64,000 nt of DNA from Pseudomonas guariconensis (GCF_900102675.1 NZ_FMYX01000013.1:1-64000); one strand, 5' to 3'. Counted from the stretch's first letter, positions 1 to 9,267 are shown. Notes: generated by a model not told the origin, from the letters alone. Translations and numbers: made by a program.

Positions 1-1319
1 AGGGATTTGGTCTCGCCGCCCTGGCCGCTGACGTGGGCGGCGGCGGCCATTTGGATGACCTGCTTCTTGCGGTACTCGAGGACGATGTGGTTGTTGCGTT
101 CGACCAGGTCGTAACGGCTGCCAGCCAGGGTGCGCAGGGCGCCGACGCCGGCGGGGTCGACCTGCTTGGCCCAGGGCTCGCCGATCTGGTAGCTGAACTC
201 GGCACCGACGGTGGTCTCGTTGCCGCCGTTGCCCTTGCGCTGGTCGGCGCTGAGGGTCAGCAAAGGGATGGGCGTGTAGGTGAGACCGACGGTGACGGCG
301 CTGGGGTCTTTCTTGCGGTTGTCCTTGCCGAACAGGCCGACTTCATCGCCGTAATACTGCTCGTAGCTGAGCTTGCCGCCGAGCTGCGGCATCGACGGCA
401 GCCAGGCCTCGGTGCGCAGGTCCCAGCCGTTGGCCGGGCGTTCCTGGTAGTCCTCGACGTCGGGCGAATCCTTCCAGCCGGTCAGACGGGTGTAGCTGTT
501 GGCGTTGACTTTGAGAAAGTCGCACCAGTACTCGACCCCCAGGCCCAGACGGGCGTGTTGGCGGGACAGGTCGTAGTCCAAAAAGCTATTGGCGCCGAGC
601 ATGTAGCCGTCGTTGAAACGGCGCACGCCCAGGCCCAGGGTGGTCTGCTGGCGGTCGTCCTTGCGGTGGACGCTGCCTTGGGTGAACAGCAACTGCTCGG
701 GGGTGTCGTGCAGCGGGGCGAGCAATTCGACCTGGGAGTTTTTCAGCGAGAACTTGTCGTCCACATCGATCTGCACCCGGGCGGTGCCGAAGCGGCTGAG
801 CCACTGCTGAGCCTGGCTGCTGGCCTCGCGGGTGGCCAGACCGCGGGCCATGGCGGCAGCGGCGTCGCTGTCAGGGTTGTTGCTGAGGAAGTTGCCGGTG
901 CCGCTGGCCATGGCGGCGAGCTCGCGGGCCTGTTCGTCCTGGGCGTCGGTGGAGGCCTGTGGGTCGGGCGAGTTCAGCTTCGGCAGCGGGTGCGCGGCGG
1001 CCGAGGGTACGACCAAGCGATCGCCGGGCTTGAGGGTATCGAGGTCGCGGCCGGGGTTGAGGCTGCGCAGGGTGGCGATGGTGGCGGCGTATTGGGTGGC
1101 GATCGAGGCCAGGGTGTCACCCATGGCGAAGGTGTGAAGACGGGAAGGCGCGGGTGATCGCTTGGCCGGTTCAGTGGTGGGGGCGGCACTGGCTGAAGGC
1201 GTGGCCAATGCCAGGGTCAACGGAAGGACCGCCTGGACGCCGATGTTGAGCCAGGCAACGGTCTGGGTCGCGAAGGGCGGCCCGCCGTAAAACGTGTGCT
1301 TTTTCAATGAAGTTATCAT
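1..1319 (-). CDS. LysM-containing inverse autotransporter (intimin/invasin type), 3' part outside window
   Basis: Only the N-terminal ~439 residues lie in the window; the frame is open to the left edge. A signal-like segment (about residues 20-36) is followed by a LysM module near residues 50-100 (LHTFAMGDTLASIA, then TLRSLNPGRDLDTLKPGD). A long stretch then matches the inverse autotransporter beta-barrel, ending with the family hallmark SRYDLVERNNHIVLEYRKK near the left edge. Such proteins insert a 12-strand barrel in the outer membrane, use LysM to hold peptidoglycan and display Ig-like repeats outside; the passenger would lie beyond this window. The ATG at 1317-1319 directly abuts AGGGA, so the ribosome site is unusually close and the start is not certain. 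Its upstream region is AT-richer than its surroundings. Seen: LysM and barrel motifs. Inferred: adhesin role. Confidence 0.8.
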   Translation of the reverse strand, partial: MITSLKKHTFYGGPPFATQTVAWLNIGVQAVLPLTLALATPSASAAPTTEPAKRSPAPSRLHTFAMGDTLASIATQYAATIATLRSLNPGRDLDTLKPGDRLVVPSAAAHPLPKLNSPDPQASTDAQDEQARELAAMASGTGNFLSNNPDSDAAAAMARGLATREASSQAQQWLSRFGTARVQIDVDDKFSLKNSQVELLAPLHDTPEQLLFTQGSVHRKDDRQQTTLGLGVRRFNDGYMLGANSFLDYDLSRQHARLGLGVEYWCDFLKVNANSYTRLTGWKDSPDVEDYQERPANGWDLRTEAWLPSMPQLGGKLSYEQYYGDEVGLFGKDNRKKDPSAVTVGLTYTPIPLLTLSADQRKGNGGNETTVGAEFSYQIGEPWAKQVDPAGVGALRTLAGSRYDLVERNNHIVLEYRKKQVIQMAAAAHVSGQGGETKS

Positions 1320-1659
1320 TCCCTGAAGGCCTGAAATGTAACTTCGCGATGGAGCTGTTTATTCGCCCGGCCATTGCCCGTTCGCAAGCAATGGACAGTT
1401 TTAGGTGCACTGGAGGAAAAGTGACAAAGAGGAAATAACCAACACCAAGGCGAAGCGGTTGAAAGCAACTTCCATCTTTTCGATAGATGTTACGAGGCCG
1501 CCAAACGCAATGGATTGGAAATGCAGTATTTGCGAGTTTCTAACAGCGTCAGGAGGCTTTCAGGGGCAGAATTTACGAAAACGAAAAGAGCGGATCTGTA
1601 GGGGTAATCGCATGGAGGTCTTGAATAACGGGATTGTTGTGTTGCGCATCTTCAACGAA
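1320..1659. other. AT-richer non-coding stretch upstream of the inverse autotransporter gene
   Basis: No convincing gene is present. The stretch is visibly lower in GC than its neighbours and must contain the promoter of the leftward autotransporter gene. The only long open frame (plus strand from 1405) has no family-like sequence and runs into the DUF2388 gene on the other strand, so it is not accepted. Confidence 0.5.
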
Positions 1660-1683
1660 AAGGGCCGCAGGAATGCGGCCCTT
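1660..1683 (-). terminator. Intrinsic terminator after the DUF2388 gene
   Basis: A perfect stem AAGGGCCGCA / TGCGGCCCTT with a short loop is followed on the minus strand by TTTTCGTT. It lies 36 bases past the stop of the minus-strand DUF2388 gene. Confidence 0.75.
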
Positions 1684-1718
1684 GGTTTGACGCAGCGTCG
1701 AGTGAACGCAGGTCGACG

Positions 1719-2036
1719 TCAGTTATCAGTCAAGGGATCATCCTGGGAAAGCAGCGCATTGGCCAGTTCCTCGTCACTGGCCTGCAACCCAGGGTTGTCC
1801 TTGCGGGCCTGCTCCAGCGCCGATTCCACATAGGCACCGCGAATGACGCCGCCGCTGGCCACGAAGGCCGACAGCTCATCGCGGGCCGGGATGATCCGTT
1901 TGTCGTCCTTGAAGGTCGAGTACAGCGAGGCGGAGACCCCCGCAGATGTGGCGACATCGCCCGCATCCACACCAGCCAGGGCAGCCCCTGCCGGGAGCAG
2001 GAGCAAGAACGAAGGAACGAGCAGTAGACGGCGCAT
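1719..2036 (-). CDS. Secreted DUF2388 family protein
   Basis: This is a 105-residue protein with a clear signal peptide (MRRLLLVPSFLLLLPAGAALA). The mature part has the DUF2388 pattern: a TSAGVSASL stretch, FKDDKRIIPARDELSAFVAS, then IRGAYVESALEQ. The family is frequent in Pseudomonas, often in several paralogs, and its function is unknown; a periplasmic location follows from the signal. GGAGGT lies 8 bases before the ATG, which fixes the start. It is a single gene with its own terminator. Confidence 0.8.
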   Translation of the reverse strand: MRRLLLVPSFLLLLPAGAALAGVDAGDVATSAGVSASLYSTFKDDKRIIPARDELSAFVASGGVIRGAYVESALEQARKDNPGLQASDEELANALLSQDDPLTDN

Positions 2037-2127
2037 GGCAAGACCTCCAGGTGAAGCCCAAGGGATTTACTGCATGTTGTTAAGAGCGGTGGCGGTGCTC
2101 AGGAGTTCCATTGGCCGCGCCTGTCTG

Positions 2128-3477
2128 TCACACCTGTAGCGCCATGCGCCCTTGACCACGCAGGTAGAGGCCATAGCCCAGGCCCAGTGCCAGCCACAGG
2201 CTCCCGAACGCCAAGGTCGCGGCGCTCATCCCACCTATTACCGTCAGTACAACGGCGATCCCCACCACGGGCACCAGCCAGTGGGCGAACCACCGCCGGC
2301 TACGGCCTTGGATGCCCAGTTTCACCAGCACCGAAAGGTGCAGCAGCACGAATGCACAGAGCGCACCGAAGTTGACGAACGACGCCAGACTGTCGATCCG
2401 CTCGCACATCACGATGGCGATCACCAGCGACAGTGCGGTCGACAACAGCAGCGCCACGTGAGGCGTGCCATGGCGCCGGTGCAGACGGGCGAACAACCCC
2501 GGCAACTGGCGATCGCGGCCCATGGCGAACAACACCCGGGACACACCCACCTGCATCGGCAACACATTGGTGAACCCACACATCAAGGCGATCAGCCAAG
2601 CCACCGCCACGGCGCTGAAGGGGCTGATCTGCACGGCCAGCAGTTGATAGATCGCACCGGAGGCATCCGCGATGCGCAACCCCGGCATCAGGTTGCCCAG
2701 CACCCAGGTGCTGAGGACGAACAGCACCGCGCAGATCAGCAATACCGCCAGAATGGCCCGCCCGACCAGGCGCCGGTCGCCACCCTTGACCTCCTCCGAA
2801 AGGGTCGAGATGGCGTCGAAGCCCAGGAACGACAGCACGCAAATCGAGGTGGCCGCGAACACCTTGCCCAACTCGAGCTGGTTGGCGTCATACAGCGGCG
2901 CCAAGGTCAGCGCACCGGCGCCTTTGCCGTCGGCCAAAGCATTTACCGCGAGCATGATCAGCCCCAGCATGACCGCGAACTGCACGACCACCGAGACCAG
3001 GCTGATGCGGGTGGTCACCGATACGCCGAACCAGTTCACCGCCAGCGAAACCACCACCAGGCCCACCAGGCAACTGGCGCGGTCCAGGCCCGGCACCAGC
3101 GTTTGCAGGCCGACCGCCATGACCAGGAACACCAGCGCCGGAATCAGCAGGTAATCGAGCAGAATCAGCCAGCCGGCGATGAACCCCGGCAACTCGCCCA
3201 GGCTGTGCCGGGCAAAGCCGTAGACCGAGCCTGAGCAGGGCACTTCGGCCGACATGGTGGCGTAGCTCTGGGCGGTGAAATACATACACAGGGCGCCGAG
3301 CAGGTAGGCCAGGGCGATCAGCCCGCCCGAGGCCTCCCAGACGAAGCCGAAGGTGGTCAGAGGCGCCATCGGCGCAATGTAGGCCAGCCCGTAGGCGAGC
3401 AGGTCTTTCATGCCCAGGGTGCGCCGCAGTGTCGCGCCGCCCTCAAGGCTCACAGGTTTCTCGGTGGCAAGGCCCAT
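2128..3477 (-). CDS. APC superfamily amino acid/amine permease
   Basis: This is a 449-residue polytopic membrane protein with about 12 hydrophobic segments. The N-terminal GMKDLLAYGLAYIAPMAPLT matches the first helix of amino acid-polyamine-organocation permeases. SEEVKGGDRRLVGRAI between mid helices is the conserved E-rich loop of the family. The start was set at the ATG at 3475-3477, preceded by GGAG; an upstream in-frame start would overlap the amidohydrolase gene and adds a non-homologous tail. It is the last gene of a unit with the amidohydrolase (49 bases upstream) and the porin, so it probably imports the substrate or exports a product of that hydrolase. The exact substrate cannot be read from sequence. 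Confidence 0.85.
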   Translation of the reverse strand: MGLATEKPVSLEGGATLRRTLGMKDLLAYGLAYIAPMAPLTTFGFVWEASGGLIALAYLLGALCMYFTAQSYATMSAEVPCSGSVYGFARHSLGELPGFIAGWLILLDYLLIPALVFLVMAVGLQTLVPGLDRASCLVGLVVVSLAVNWFGVSVTTRISLVSVVVQFAVMLGLIMLAVNALADGKGAGALTLAPLYDANQLELGKVFAATSICVLSFLGFDAISTLSEEVKGGDRRLVGRAILAVLLICAVLFVLSTWVLGNLMPGLRIADASGAIYQLLAVQISPFSAVAVAWLIALMCGFTNVLPMQVGVSRVLFAMGRDRQLPGLFARLHRRHGTPHVALLLSTALSLVIAIVMCERIDSLASFVNFGALCAFVLLHLSVLVKLGIQGRSRRWFAHWLVPVVGIAVVLTVIGGMSAATLAFGSLWLALGLGYGLYLRGQGRMALQV

Positions 3478-3526
3478 GGTGAGCTCCGGTTCTTGTCGTT
3501 GTTGGAGGGGGCGGCGCAGGTGCGGG

Positions 3527-5161
3527 TCAGCCGACGAAGCCTGCGTGGCGGTGGACTTCCTGGCCTTCCAGGAGGGTGAGCAGGACCTCGGTGGCGCCGA
3601 TCTCATGGGGCGCGATGCTGTACAGGTCGCGGTCGAGCAGGATCAGGTCGGCGTACTTACCCACGCTCAAGCTGCCGGTGCTGTCATCGCGCCAGGCGGC
3701 ATGGGCGGCGTTGAGGGTGTAGCCACGGATCGCCTCGTCGATGCTGATCCGGTGCTGCGGTGTGTGCGCCGGACTGTCGGGGCCGTGGGCAGGGTTCTGG
3801 CGGGTGACCGCGCACTGGATGATCTGGAACGGGTCGAATGTGGTCACGCCCCAGTCGCTACTGACCATGCAGGTCACGCCCTGGCGGATGAACTCACCGA
3901 TCGGGTAGGTCCATTGCGCACGGGCCTCGCCAAGCATGGCATCGACCAGCGGGTCGGCGTCGGGGTTCGGTTGTGCCCAGAGGGTCTGGTAGTTGGCCAG
4001 GATGCCCAGCTCGCGAAAGCGTGGGATGTCCGCCGGATCCACCACTTGTAGATGGGCGATCTGGTGGCGCGCGTCCCACGGGCCATTCTGGCGCCGGGCA
4101 TGTTCGATACCGTCGATGGCCGCACGGGTGGCGCCATCGCCGATGCTGTGCACGTGCAACTGGAAGCGCTCGCGGTCGAAGGCGGCGAAGCACTCGTTGA
4201 TCTGCGCCTGGGTGAACATCAGTTCGGCATTGCCGCCCGTGTCGCAACGCGGTTCGAGCAACACGGCGGTGCCGTTCTCCAGCACGCCATCAAGGAAGAA
4301 CTTGGCCGAATGCAGCGACACGCGCTCGCCCTGATAGGTGTTGCGCAGGTCGATCAGCTCGCGCAGTTGCTCATCCAGCGGCTTGTGGGCGAACACCTTG
4401 GCGGTGGCGCGCACGCGCAGGGTGAGGTCACCGCGCTCAAGGCACGCCTGGTAGTTCTTCATGTAGTTGCGGCTGACCATCGCATCGAGCACGCCGGTGA
4501 TACCGCGGCTGTTGAATACTTTGCTGTAGTGGGCCATGGCTTGGAGGTAGTCCGCCTCGCTGTAGCCTGGGGCAATGCGGCCCATGGCCCAGATGGCGTC
4601 CTCGACCAGCCAGCCTTTTGGGTTGCCATCGGCCAGGCGCAGGTAGCTGCCGTTGTCCGGCTCCGGACTGCCGGGTCGTACGCCGGCCGCTGCGAAGGCG
4701 GCGCTGTTGGCCCAACCGTTGTGGTAGTCGCTGGCGAACATCAGCGCCGGGCGGCCGTCGGTGACGCTGTCGAGCCGCTCTTTGGTCAATTGCTCGGGGG
4801 TGAAGCGCGCCGAAGAAAAGCCCACACCACGGATCCAGGGTTTGTCCGGGTTGGCCTGGGCGAAGTCGCGGATGATCGCCAGCAGGTCCTCGACGCTGGT
4901 GGCGTCGTACAGCGCCGCGTTGTGGTAGAGGTCGGCGCTGCTGAGCTGGAAATGCACGTGGGTATCCTGCAGCCCCGGCAGCATCAGCTTGCCTTGGGCA
5001 TGGATGCGCCGGGTGGCGGCATCGGCCAGGCGTTCGATGGTGGCGTTGTCGCCCACGGCCAGGATGCGGCCGTCGCGCACGGCGATGGCCTCGGCCCTGG
5101 GCAGGTGCGGATCCTGGGTGCGGATGTCGGCGTGGGTGATGATCAGTTCGGCGGTCTGCAT
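3527..5161 (-). CDS. Amidohydrolase family protein (YtcJ-like, Amidohydro_3)
   Basis: This is a 544-residue metal-dependent hydrolase. It begins with the small beta-sandwich typical of the superfamily (ADIRTQDPHLPRAEAIAVRDGRI), followed by the metal motif DTHVHF near residue 68. Further ligands are in LHVHSIGDGA and in SSDWGVTTFDP, and the C-terminal sandwich closes with VGKYADLILLDRDLY. YtcJ-like enzymes hydrolyse amide or N-acyl bonds, but known members vary widely, so the substrate is open. There is no signal peptide, so it acts in the cytoplasm. The ATG has AGGA 7 bases upstream. It starts 9 bases after the porin gene stop, indicating co-transcription with porin and permease. Confidence 0.88.
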   Translation of the reverse strand: MQTAELIITHADIRTQDPHLPRAEAIAVRDGRILAVGDNATIERLADAATRRIHAQGKLMLPGLQDTHVHFQLSSADLYHNAALYDATSVEDLLAIIRDFAQANPDKPWIRGVGFSSARFTPEQLTKERLDSVTDGRPALMFASDYHNGWANSAAFAAAGVRPGSPEPDNGSYLRLADGNPKGWLVEDAIWAMGRIAPGYSEADYLQAMAHYSKVFNSRGITGVLDAMVSRNYMKNYQACLERGDLTLRVRATAKVFAHKPLDEQLRELIDLRNTYQGERVSLHSAKFFLDGVLENGTAVLLEPRCDTGGNAELMFTQAQINECFAAFDRERFQLHVHSIGDGATRAAIDGIEHARRQNGPWDARHQIAHLQVVDPADIPRFRELGILANYQTLWAQPNPDADPLVDAMLGEARAQWTYPIGEFIRQGVTCMVSSDWGVTTFDPFQIIQCAVTRQNPAHGPDSPAHTPQHRISIDEAIRGYTLNAAHAAWRDDSTGSLSVGKYADLILLDRDLYSIAPHEIGATEVLLTLLEGQEVHRHAGFVG

Positions 5162-5170
5162 GGCAGGTCC

Positions 5171-6499
5171 TCAGTAGAGGTAGGTGAAATACATTTCCAG
5201 GGCGCGGAAGGTGTCGTCGCCCAACGCCTGCTTGGCTGCGCCCTGGGGTTTGACCCAGTTGTAGGCCAGCGAAGTGTGCAGGTAGGGCGTGGGGTTCCAG
5301 TCGAGAAAGACCACGTTCTCGTCGGCGAAGCGGCGATCGTCCACGGGCATGCCGTTGAAGTGCTTTTCGTCCAGCGAGAACTGGTAATGGATGCCGCCCA
5401 GCGTCACGGTATCGCTCAGGTGGGTCTTGAGGGTCCACTGGCTGACCCGCTCGTTGCTGTTGAACAGCAAGTAGTTGCCGACCACGTCGCCGATCAACCA
5501 GGTGCTCCAGTCGATGAAGCCCTTGCTCAGCGGGTCCCAGCTTTTCTGGGTGCGGTCGCCGGGGGCGTCGTCACCGGAGAAGCGCGCATGGCGATAGCTG
5601 AGGATCGGCGTAAGCGGCAGGTGCGCGAACCGGTAGTCGGCCTGGGCGTACCAAGCGTCGGCGTGGTAGTGCATGCCTTCGCCGCTGCCGCGTTGCGCGG
5701 CGTACTCACCGTGCAGGGTCAGGGCATCCAGGCTTGGCAGCTGGCCGTTCAGGGCACGCAGATTGAAAACCTGCATGCCATCGCGGGCAGTCAGGTTCTC
5801 GCCATGGCCGGCCAGGGAGTCGACCGCCATGGCCATGGCACCGAGGGTGACGCGGTCGGCCAGGCGGTAATCGAGGTTGATGCCGTTGAGGCGAAAGTCG
5901 CCTTGGTGATTGTCGCTGCGCAGGCTGAAGACCTGGGCCTGGAGCACGTCGTGGGTATAGCCGAGCAGCGCCGAGTCGCGAAACGCGGTGCGCGGGGCGA
6001 GCCAGTAGGCGCCGTCATCGAACATGTCGAGGTTGCCGTCGGCGACGATGAACCCCGTGCCGACCATGAAGTTCTGCCGGCCTGCGGTCAGGCGCCAGTC
6101 GCCTACGCGCAGTCCGCCGTAGGCCTCTTCGAGGGCGAAGCGGCCATCGGCGCTGCGGGTGTAGCCACCGGCATCGCCGTCGCCCTGGGTGGTGGCGCCG
6201 ATCACCGACGCACCGCCAAGCACTTCCACATCCGGCGCCAACGCATAGCCGAGGGTGACTCCCGGCTTGATGTAGAGCTCTTGCCAGTCCACGCGGGTGC
6301 CGCCGTTACTGGCGTCGCGCAGGTCCATGCGTCCGGCGCCGAAGTTCACGCCGCGGCTCACGATGTTGGCGGCGCCAGCACCGATGGAGAGCTCGCCCTG
6401 CAAGCCATCGAGGTCGAAACGCTGGCCGGCCCAACCGTGCTGGCTAGCGGCGAGTCCACAGAGAAGCAACGCCCGGGCGGGCGAGAGGGTGCGATGCAT
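5171..6499 (-). CDS. Outer-membrane beta-barrel porin, alginate-export-like
   Basis: This is a 442-residue protein with a signal peptide (MHRTLSPARALLLCGLAA... cleavage near GWA). A long alternation of short amphipathic strands follows and ends in the aromatic terminus EMYFTYLY, as expected of an outer-membrane barrel. The internal stretch RVGDWRLTAGRQNFMVGTGF resembles the alginate-export/OprE-like barrel group. It is the first gene of the porin-amidohydrolase-permease unit, which suggests it admits the hydrolase substrate. AGGA precedes the ATG. Family assignment is moderate: the barrel is clear, the specificity is not. Confidence 0.75.
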   Translation of the reverse strand: MHRTLSPARALLLCGLAASQHGWAGQRFDLDGLQGELSIGAGAANIVSRGVNFGAGRMDLRDASNGGTRVDWQELYIKPGVTLGYALAPDVEVLGGASVIGATTQGDGDAGGYTRSADGRFALEEAYGGLRVGDWRLTAGRQNFMVGTGFIVADGNLDMFDDGAYWLAPRTAFRDSALLGYTHDVLQAQVFSLRSDNHQGDFRLNGINLDYRLADRVTLGAMAMAVDSLAGHGENLTARDGMQVFNLRALNGQLPSLDALTLHGEYAAQRGSGEGMHYHADAWYAQADYRFAHLPLTPILSYRHARFSGDDAPGDRTQKSWDPLSKGFIDWSTWLIGDVVGNYLLFNSNERVSQWTLKTHLSDTVTLGGIHYQFSLDEKHFNGMPVDDRRFADENVVFLDWNPTPYLHTSLAYNWVKPQGAAKQALGDDTFRALEMYFTYLY

Positions 6500-6670
6500 C
6501 GAGGGTGTCCTTTGTTCTTGTTGTTGTCGGCGGGGCAGTGCCGGGCTTTGCGGCCCAGGAGTTCAAAGTGCCGGAGCCAGGGTGGCTTTGCGGGCGCGGT
6601 GCGCTGTGGCAGTCTTTCCCGTCACCTTTGGCTTGCGGCACAGGTTAAAGGCCTTCGCTGTGGCGAGTTA

Positions 6671-6688
6671 GTTATCGCCTGGCATAAC
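6671..6688. promoter_or_regulatory. Dyad GTTAT-N8-ATAAC in the LysR/porin intergenic region
   Basis: A palindrome with outer arms GTTAT and ATAAC lies 24 bases before the LysR start, in the 213-base divergent interval. Its size and T-N11-A-like form fit a LysR-type recognition site. The assignment rests on position and symmetry only. Confidence 0.45.
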
Positions 6689-6712
6689 ACTTGGGAATTT
6701 CTGGACTAGATC

Positions 6713-7642
6713 ATGGACAAGTTCCTCAGCCTGCAACTGTTCGTTGCCAGTGCCGAGTACGGCAGTTTCAGCCGGGCCGCCGAGCAGCGGGACATGACAC
6801 CCTCGGCGGTGGCCAAGTCGATCCGCCGCCTGGAGGCAGAGGTCGGAGCGCGGTTGTTCGAGCGCACCACGCGCAGCATGGCGTTGACCGAGGCCGGCCT
6901 TTTGTACCTGGAAAACGCCCGGGACATCCTCGAGCGCATGCGCGAAACCGAAGAGGAAATCGCCCAGTTGCAGCACAGCCTCAAAGGCACGCTACGCGTC
7001 ACCGGGCCGCTGTCGTTTGGCCGGCCATTTCTCAACGCCGCCTGCGCGCGCTTTTTGCAGGCGCATCCGCAGATGTCCTTGCAGGTGGATCTGAGCGACC
7101 AGTACATCGACCTGCTCGACGGCCACTACGACATGGCCTTGCGCCTGGGCCAGAGTGATCTGCCGGGCCTGATCGCCCAGCCCATCGGCGAGAGCCGAGT
7201 GGTGCTGTGCGCAAGCCCTGAGTACCTGCGCCGTCACGGCACGCCAATGCACCCGATGCAGTTGGCCGCGCACGAGTGCCTGGTCTATCGGCACCCGGCA
7301 TTGGGCGATTCCTGGGTGCTGGAAAAGGATGGCGAGCGCCATGCCATCAAGCGCAAAGGGCGGCTGGGCAGCGACAACCTGGAGCTGTTGCTCGAGGCCT
7401 GCCTGGCCGGGCAAGGGGTGATTGCCTGCCCGTACTGGAGCGTGCTGCCGTATTTGCACGCGGGGCGGCTGCAGGCGTTTCTCGGCGACTATGCGTTCGA
7501 TCGCAAAGCCCTGGGCGCGCAGTTGCAGGCGGTGTACCCGAGTACCCGGCGGGCGACGCGCAAGATCGCGGTGTTCATCGAACACCTGCGCACGTACTTG
7601 AACGAGGAGGGGATGAGCGCACGCTCTGGGGAAGGGGCTTGA
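6713..7642 (+). CDS. LysR-type transcriptional regulator
   Basis: This is a 309-residue regulator. The winged helix-turn-helix is at residues 1-60 (MDKFLSLQLFVASAEYGSFS, then MTPSAVAKSIRRLEAEVGARLFERTTR), followed by a linker helix and a periplasmic-binding-like effector domain. It is transcribed divergently from the porin-amidohydrolase-permease unit and shares a 213-base intergenic region with it. By the usual logic of the family it controls that unit in response to its substrate. The ATG is 24 bases after a GTTAT-N8-ATAAC dyad that may be its operator. Confidence 0.92.
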   Translation: MDKFLSLQLFVASAEYGSFSRAAEQRDMTPSAVAKSIRRLEAEVGARLFERTTRSMALTEAGLLYLENARDILERMRETEEEIAQLQHSLKGTLRVTGPLSFGRPFLNAACARFLQAHPQMSLQVDLSDQYIDLLDGHYDMALRLGQSDLPGLIAQPIGESRVVLCASPEYLRRHGTPMHPMQLAAHECLVYRHPALGDSWVLEKDGERHAIKRKGRLGSDNLELLLEACLAGQGVIACPYWSVLPYLHAGRLQAFLGDYAFDRKALGAQLQAVYPSTRRATRKIAVFIEHLRTYLNEEGMSARSGEGA

Positions 7643-7793
7643 GGCAACTTTTCCCATAGGTCAACTGGTAGACGCCCTACAGATCTGCGAGTTCAGGCGC
7701 CAAGGCAGCAGGAATAGCATCCATCGAAACGCCCGGCAGTGCCGTCAGACGGCCAGATCGGGATGGATCGCTCGTATGCCAAGGGAGCCCTAG

Positions 7794-9086
7794 ATGTCTG
7801 ACCACAGTGATCATGAACCCAACCTGCTTGACCAAATCCTCGAAACCGAACCCGGCATCAAAAGCGCTTTAAGTACCCATGCAGTGGCCCAGGACACAGT
7901 CCTGGACCTGCAGGGCAAACCTCCTGCCGCCTTGGTCCAGCGCTTTTGCGGTTTGCGTATGAAGCAAGCCCAGCGACTCAAGGATCGCCTGGACGTGGCC
8001 ACGGCAGCGATGATGCGCGTATTTCGGGAAAACCGTCTGAGCGCCGCGACACGCCGGGCAGCGGACGAGCTCAAGGGCCCACTAGCACAGAGCAATGGCC
8101 CGACGTTCGAGAATCAGTTCTCGCCGTCCTGGGGCAACCACACCCATCCGCAAGCGGTGGATGCCACTACCTCGCCGGCGGCCTACCTGATCGACCTGCT
8201 GACCTTCGTGGAGAAAGAGCTGGAGCCGGAGGGGAATGTGCTCAAAGCCGTGACGTTGAAAACGCGGCGTCCTGATCTGTACGACCTTTCGCTCGATGAA
8301 GACACCATGAATCGCACGGTGACCCAGGTCGAGGTGGTCAAGCCTGTGGCAGTGTACGTAGCCCGTGTATTGAAAGTCGCAGAGGGTGTCTGGATGCGCG
8401 CCCAGGTGCACACCACCCCTGCAGGCACGGTCGAATTCCGTTGCATGATGAACAAGGCGCCTCAGTTCCAAGTCGTGAAGCTGATCCATCCTGTAGAAGG
8501 GGCGGGGGTGAAACTGCTCGGGACCAGCTTCAAGAGGAATTTCTTTGGATGGTATGAAAACTCCGAGGAGGTGAAGTCCGCCGAGCTGCCTGCAGCACTG
8601 GCCGAGTACGACGCGCAAGGGGTGAGTCAAGGTGCGGGTTTCAGCGTGCAGATCGACGCTGTCGACGAACAACCCCTGGAAAGCGCTGCCAACTTCATCA
8701 CCGTTCACGCCGAAACCGCGACTAGCACAAAAATGGAGCTCGTTATTGATCAGAGCAGTCTCTGGACGGGCACCTTCCTGCTCAACGGCAATGCGGCCAC
8801 GCCATGGTTGACCGAGAGCTGGACGCCACCAGAGAAGCCCGCCGCTGGCTGGGCCTGATCTTCGATCCGCAGCGCAAGCAGCCGTCGACGGAAAACCCAG
8901 GGCTTGAGTACTGGAACTGCGCCTGGATCATGGCCCAGGACACCCCGGCGGCCGGCCTGGAACACCAATTGCTCGATCCACATACCATTGCGTTGCATGC
9001 ACCTTCTCACTACCGCAATCCACCACTTGGTCGTGCAGGACGCAGGTGACTACGCACGACTGGGTTATGTGTCGGGGTGGGGTTAG
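7794..9086 (+). pseudogene. Degenerate TcA-type insecticidal toxin subunit gene
   Basis: The first frame (7794-8858) starts with GTG/ATG-region helices and carries a fragment like the VRP1/TcA N-terminal region: TSPAAYLIDLLTFVEKELE followed by TRRPDLYDLSLDEDTMNRT. It stops at 8858. The neighbouring frame then continues with TREARRWLGLIFDPQRKQ, YWNCAWIM and DPHTIALHAPSHYR, which look like the TcA C-terminal region (EAxRWLxYIFDP, DPxAxAxHDPMHYK). A second frame change near 9015 gives HHLVVQDAGDYARL, resembling the following ...LLxxGDxAYR segment. Intact TcA proteins exceed 1000 residues; here most of the middle is absent. I infer an internally deleted, frameshifted remnant. The segment at about residues 180-350 was not recognised. 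An alternative is a short Tc-like chimeric protein that is still expressed from 7794-8858. Confidence 0.6.
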
Positions 9087-9144
9087 TTGCCATAGGCTAT
9101 GCAAACAATCCAGGGCCATTCATGGAACTCAGGAAGGCAAAGCA

Positions 9145-9195
9145 CAGCACCCACCGTCTCGGCGTGCCGGGAGGCAGCTGAAGCGGTGGGTGCTG
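9145..9195. terminator. Long hairpin, copy 1 of a duplicated element
   Basis: Arms CAGCACCCACCG and CGGTGGGTGCTG enclose a 27-base loop and are followed on the plus strand by ATTTATTTATG. It lies between the TcA remnant and the first paralog, and could terminate in either direction. A second copy is at 9918-9969 with the same flanks (GCAAAGCACAGC before, TTATTTATGTGG after). Confidence 0.6.
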
Positions 9196-9267
9196 ATTTA
9201 TTTATGTGGCAATCGGTTTGAAGGCCAATTGCGTTTCAAGTGTCATGCCATGTTTATTTCATGCGGG

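Noticed and set aside
33..1157. Plus-strand frame of 374 codons at the left edge
   Set aside because: The minus strand here encodes the LysM/barrel protein with recognisable motifs; the plus frame is a shadow.
1405..1833. Plus-strand frame of 142 codons
   Set aside because: There is no family, no ribosome site, and it runs into the DUF2388 gene on the opposite strand.
4052..6709. Long plus-strand frame (about 885 codons)
   Set aside because: It covers the amidohydrolase and porin genes on the other strand, whose families are clear.
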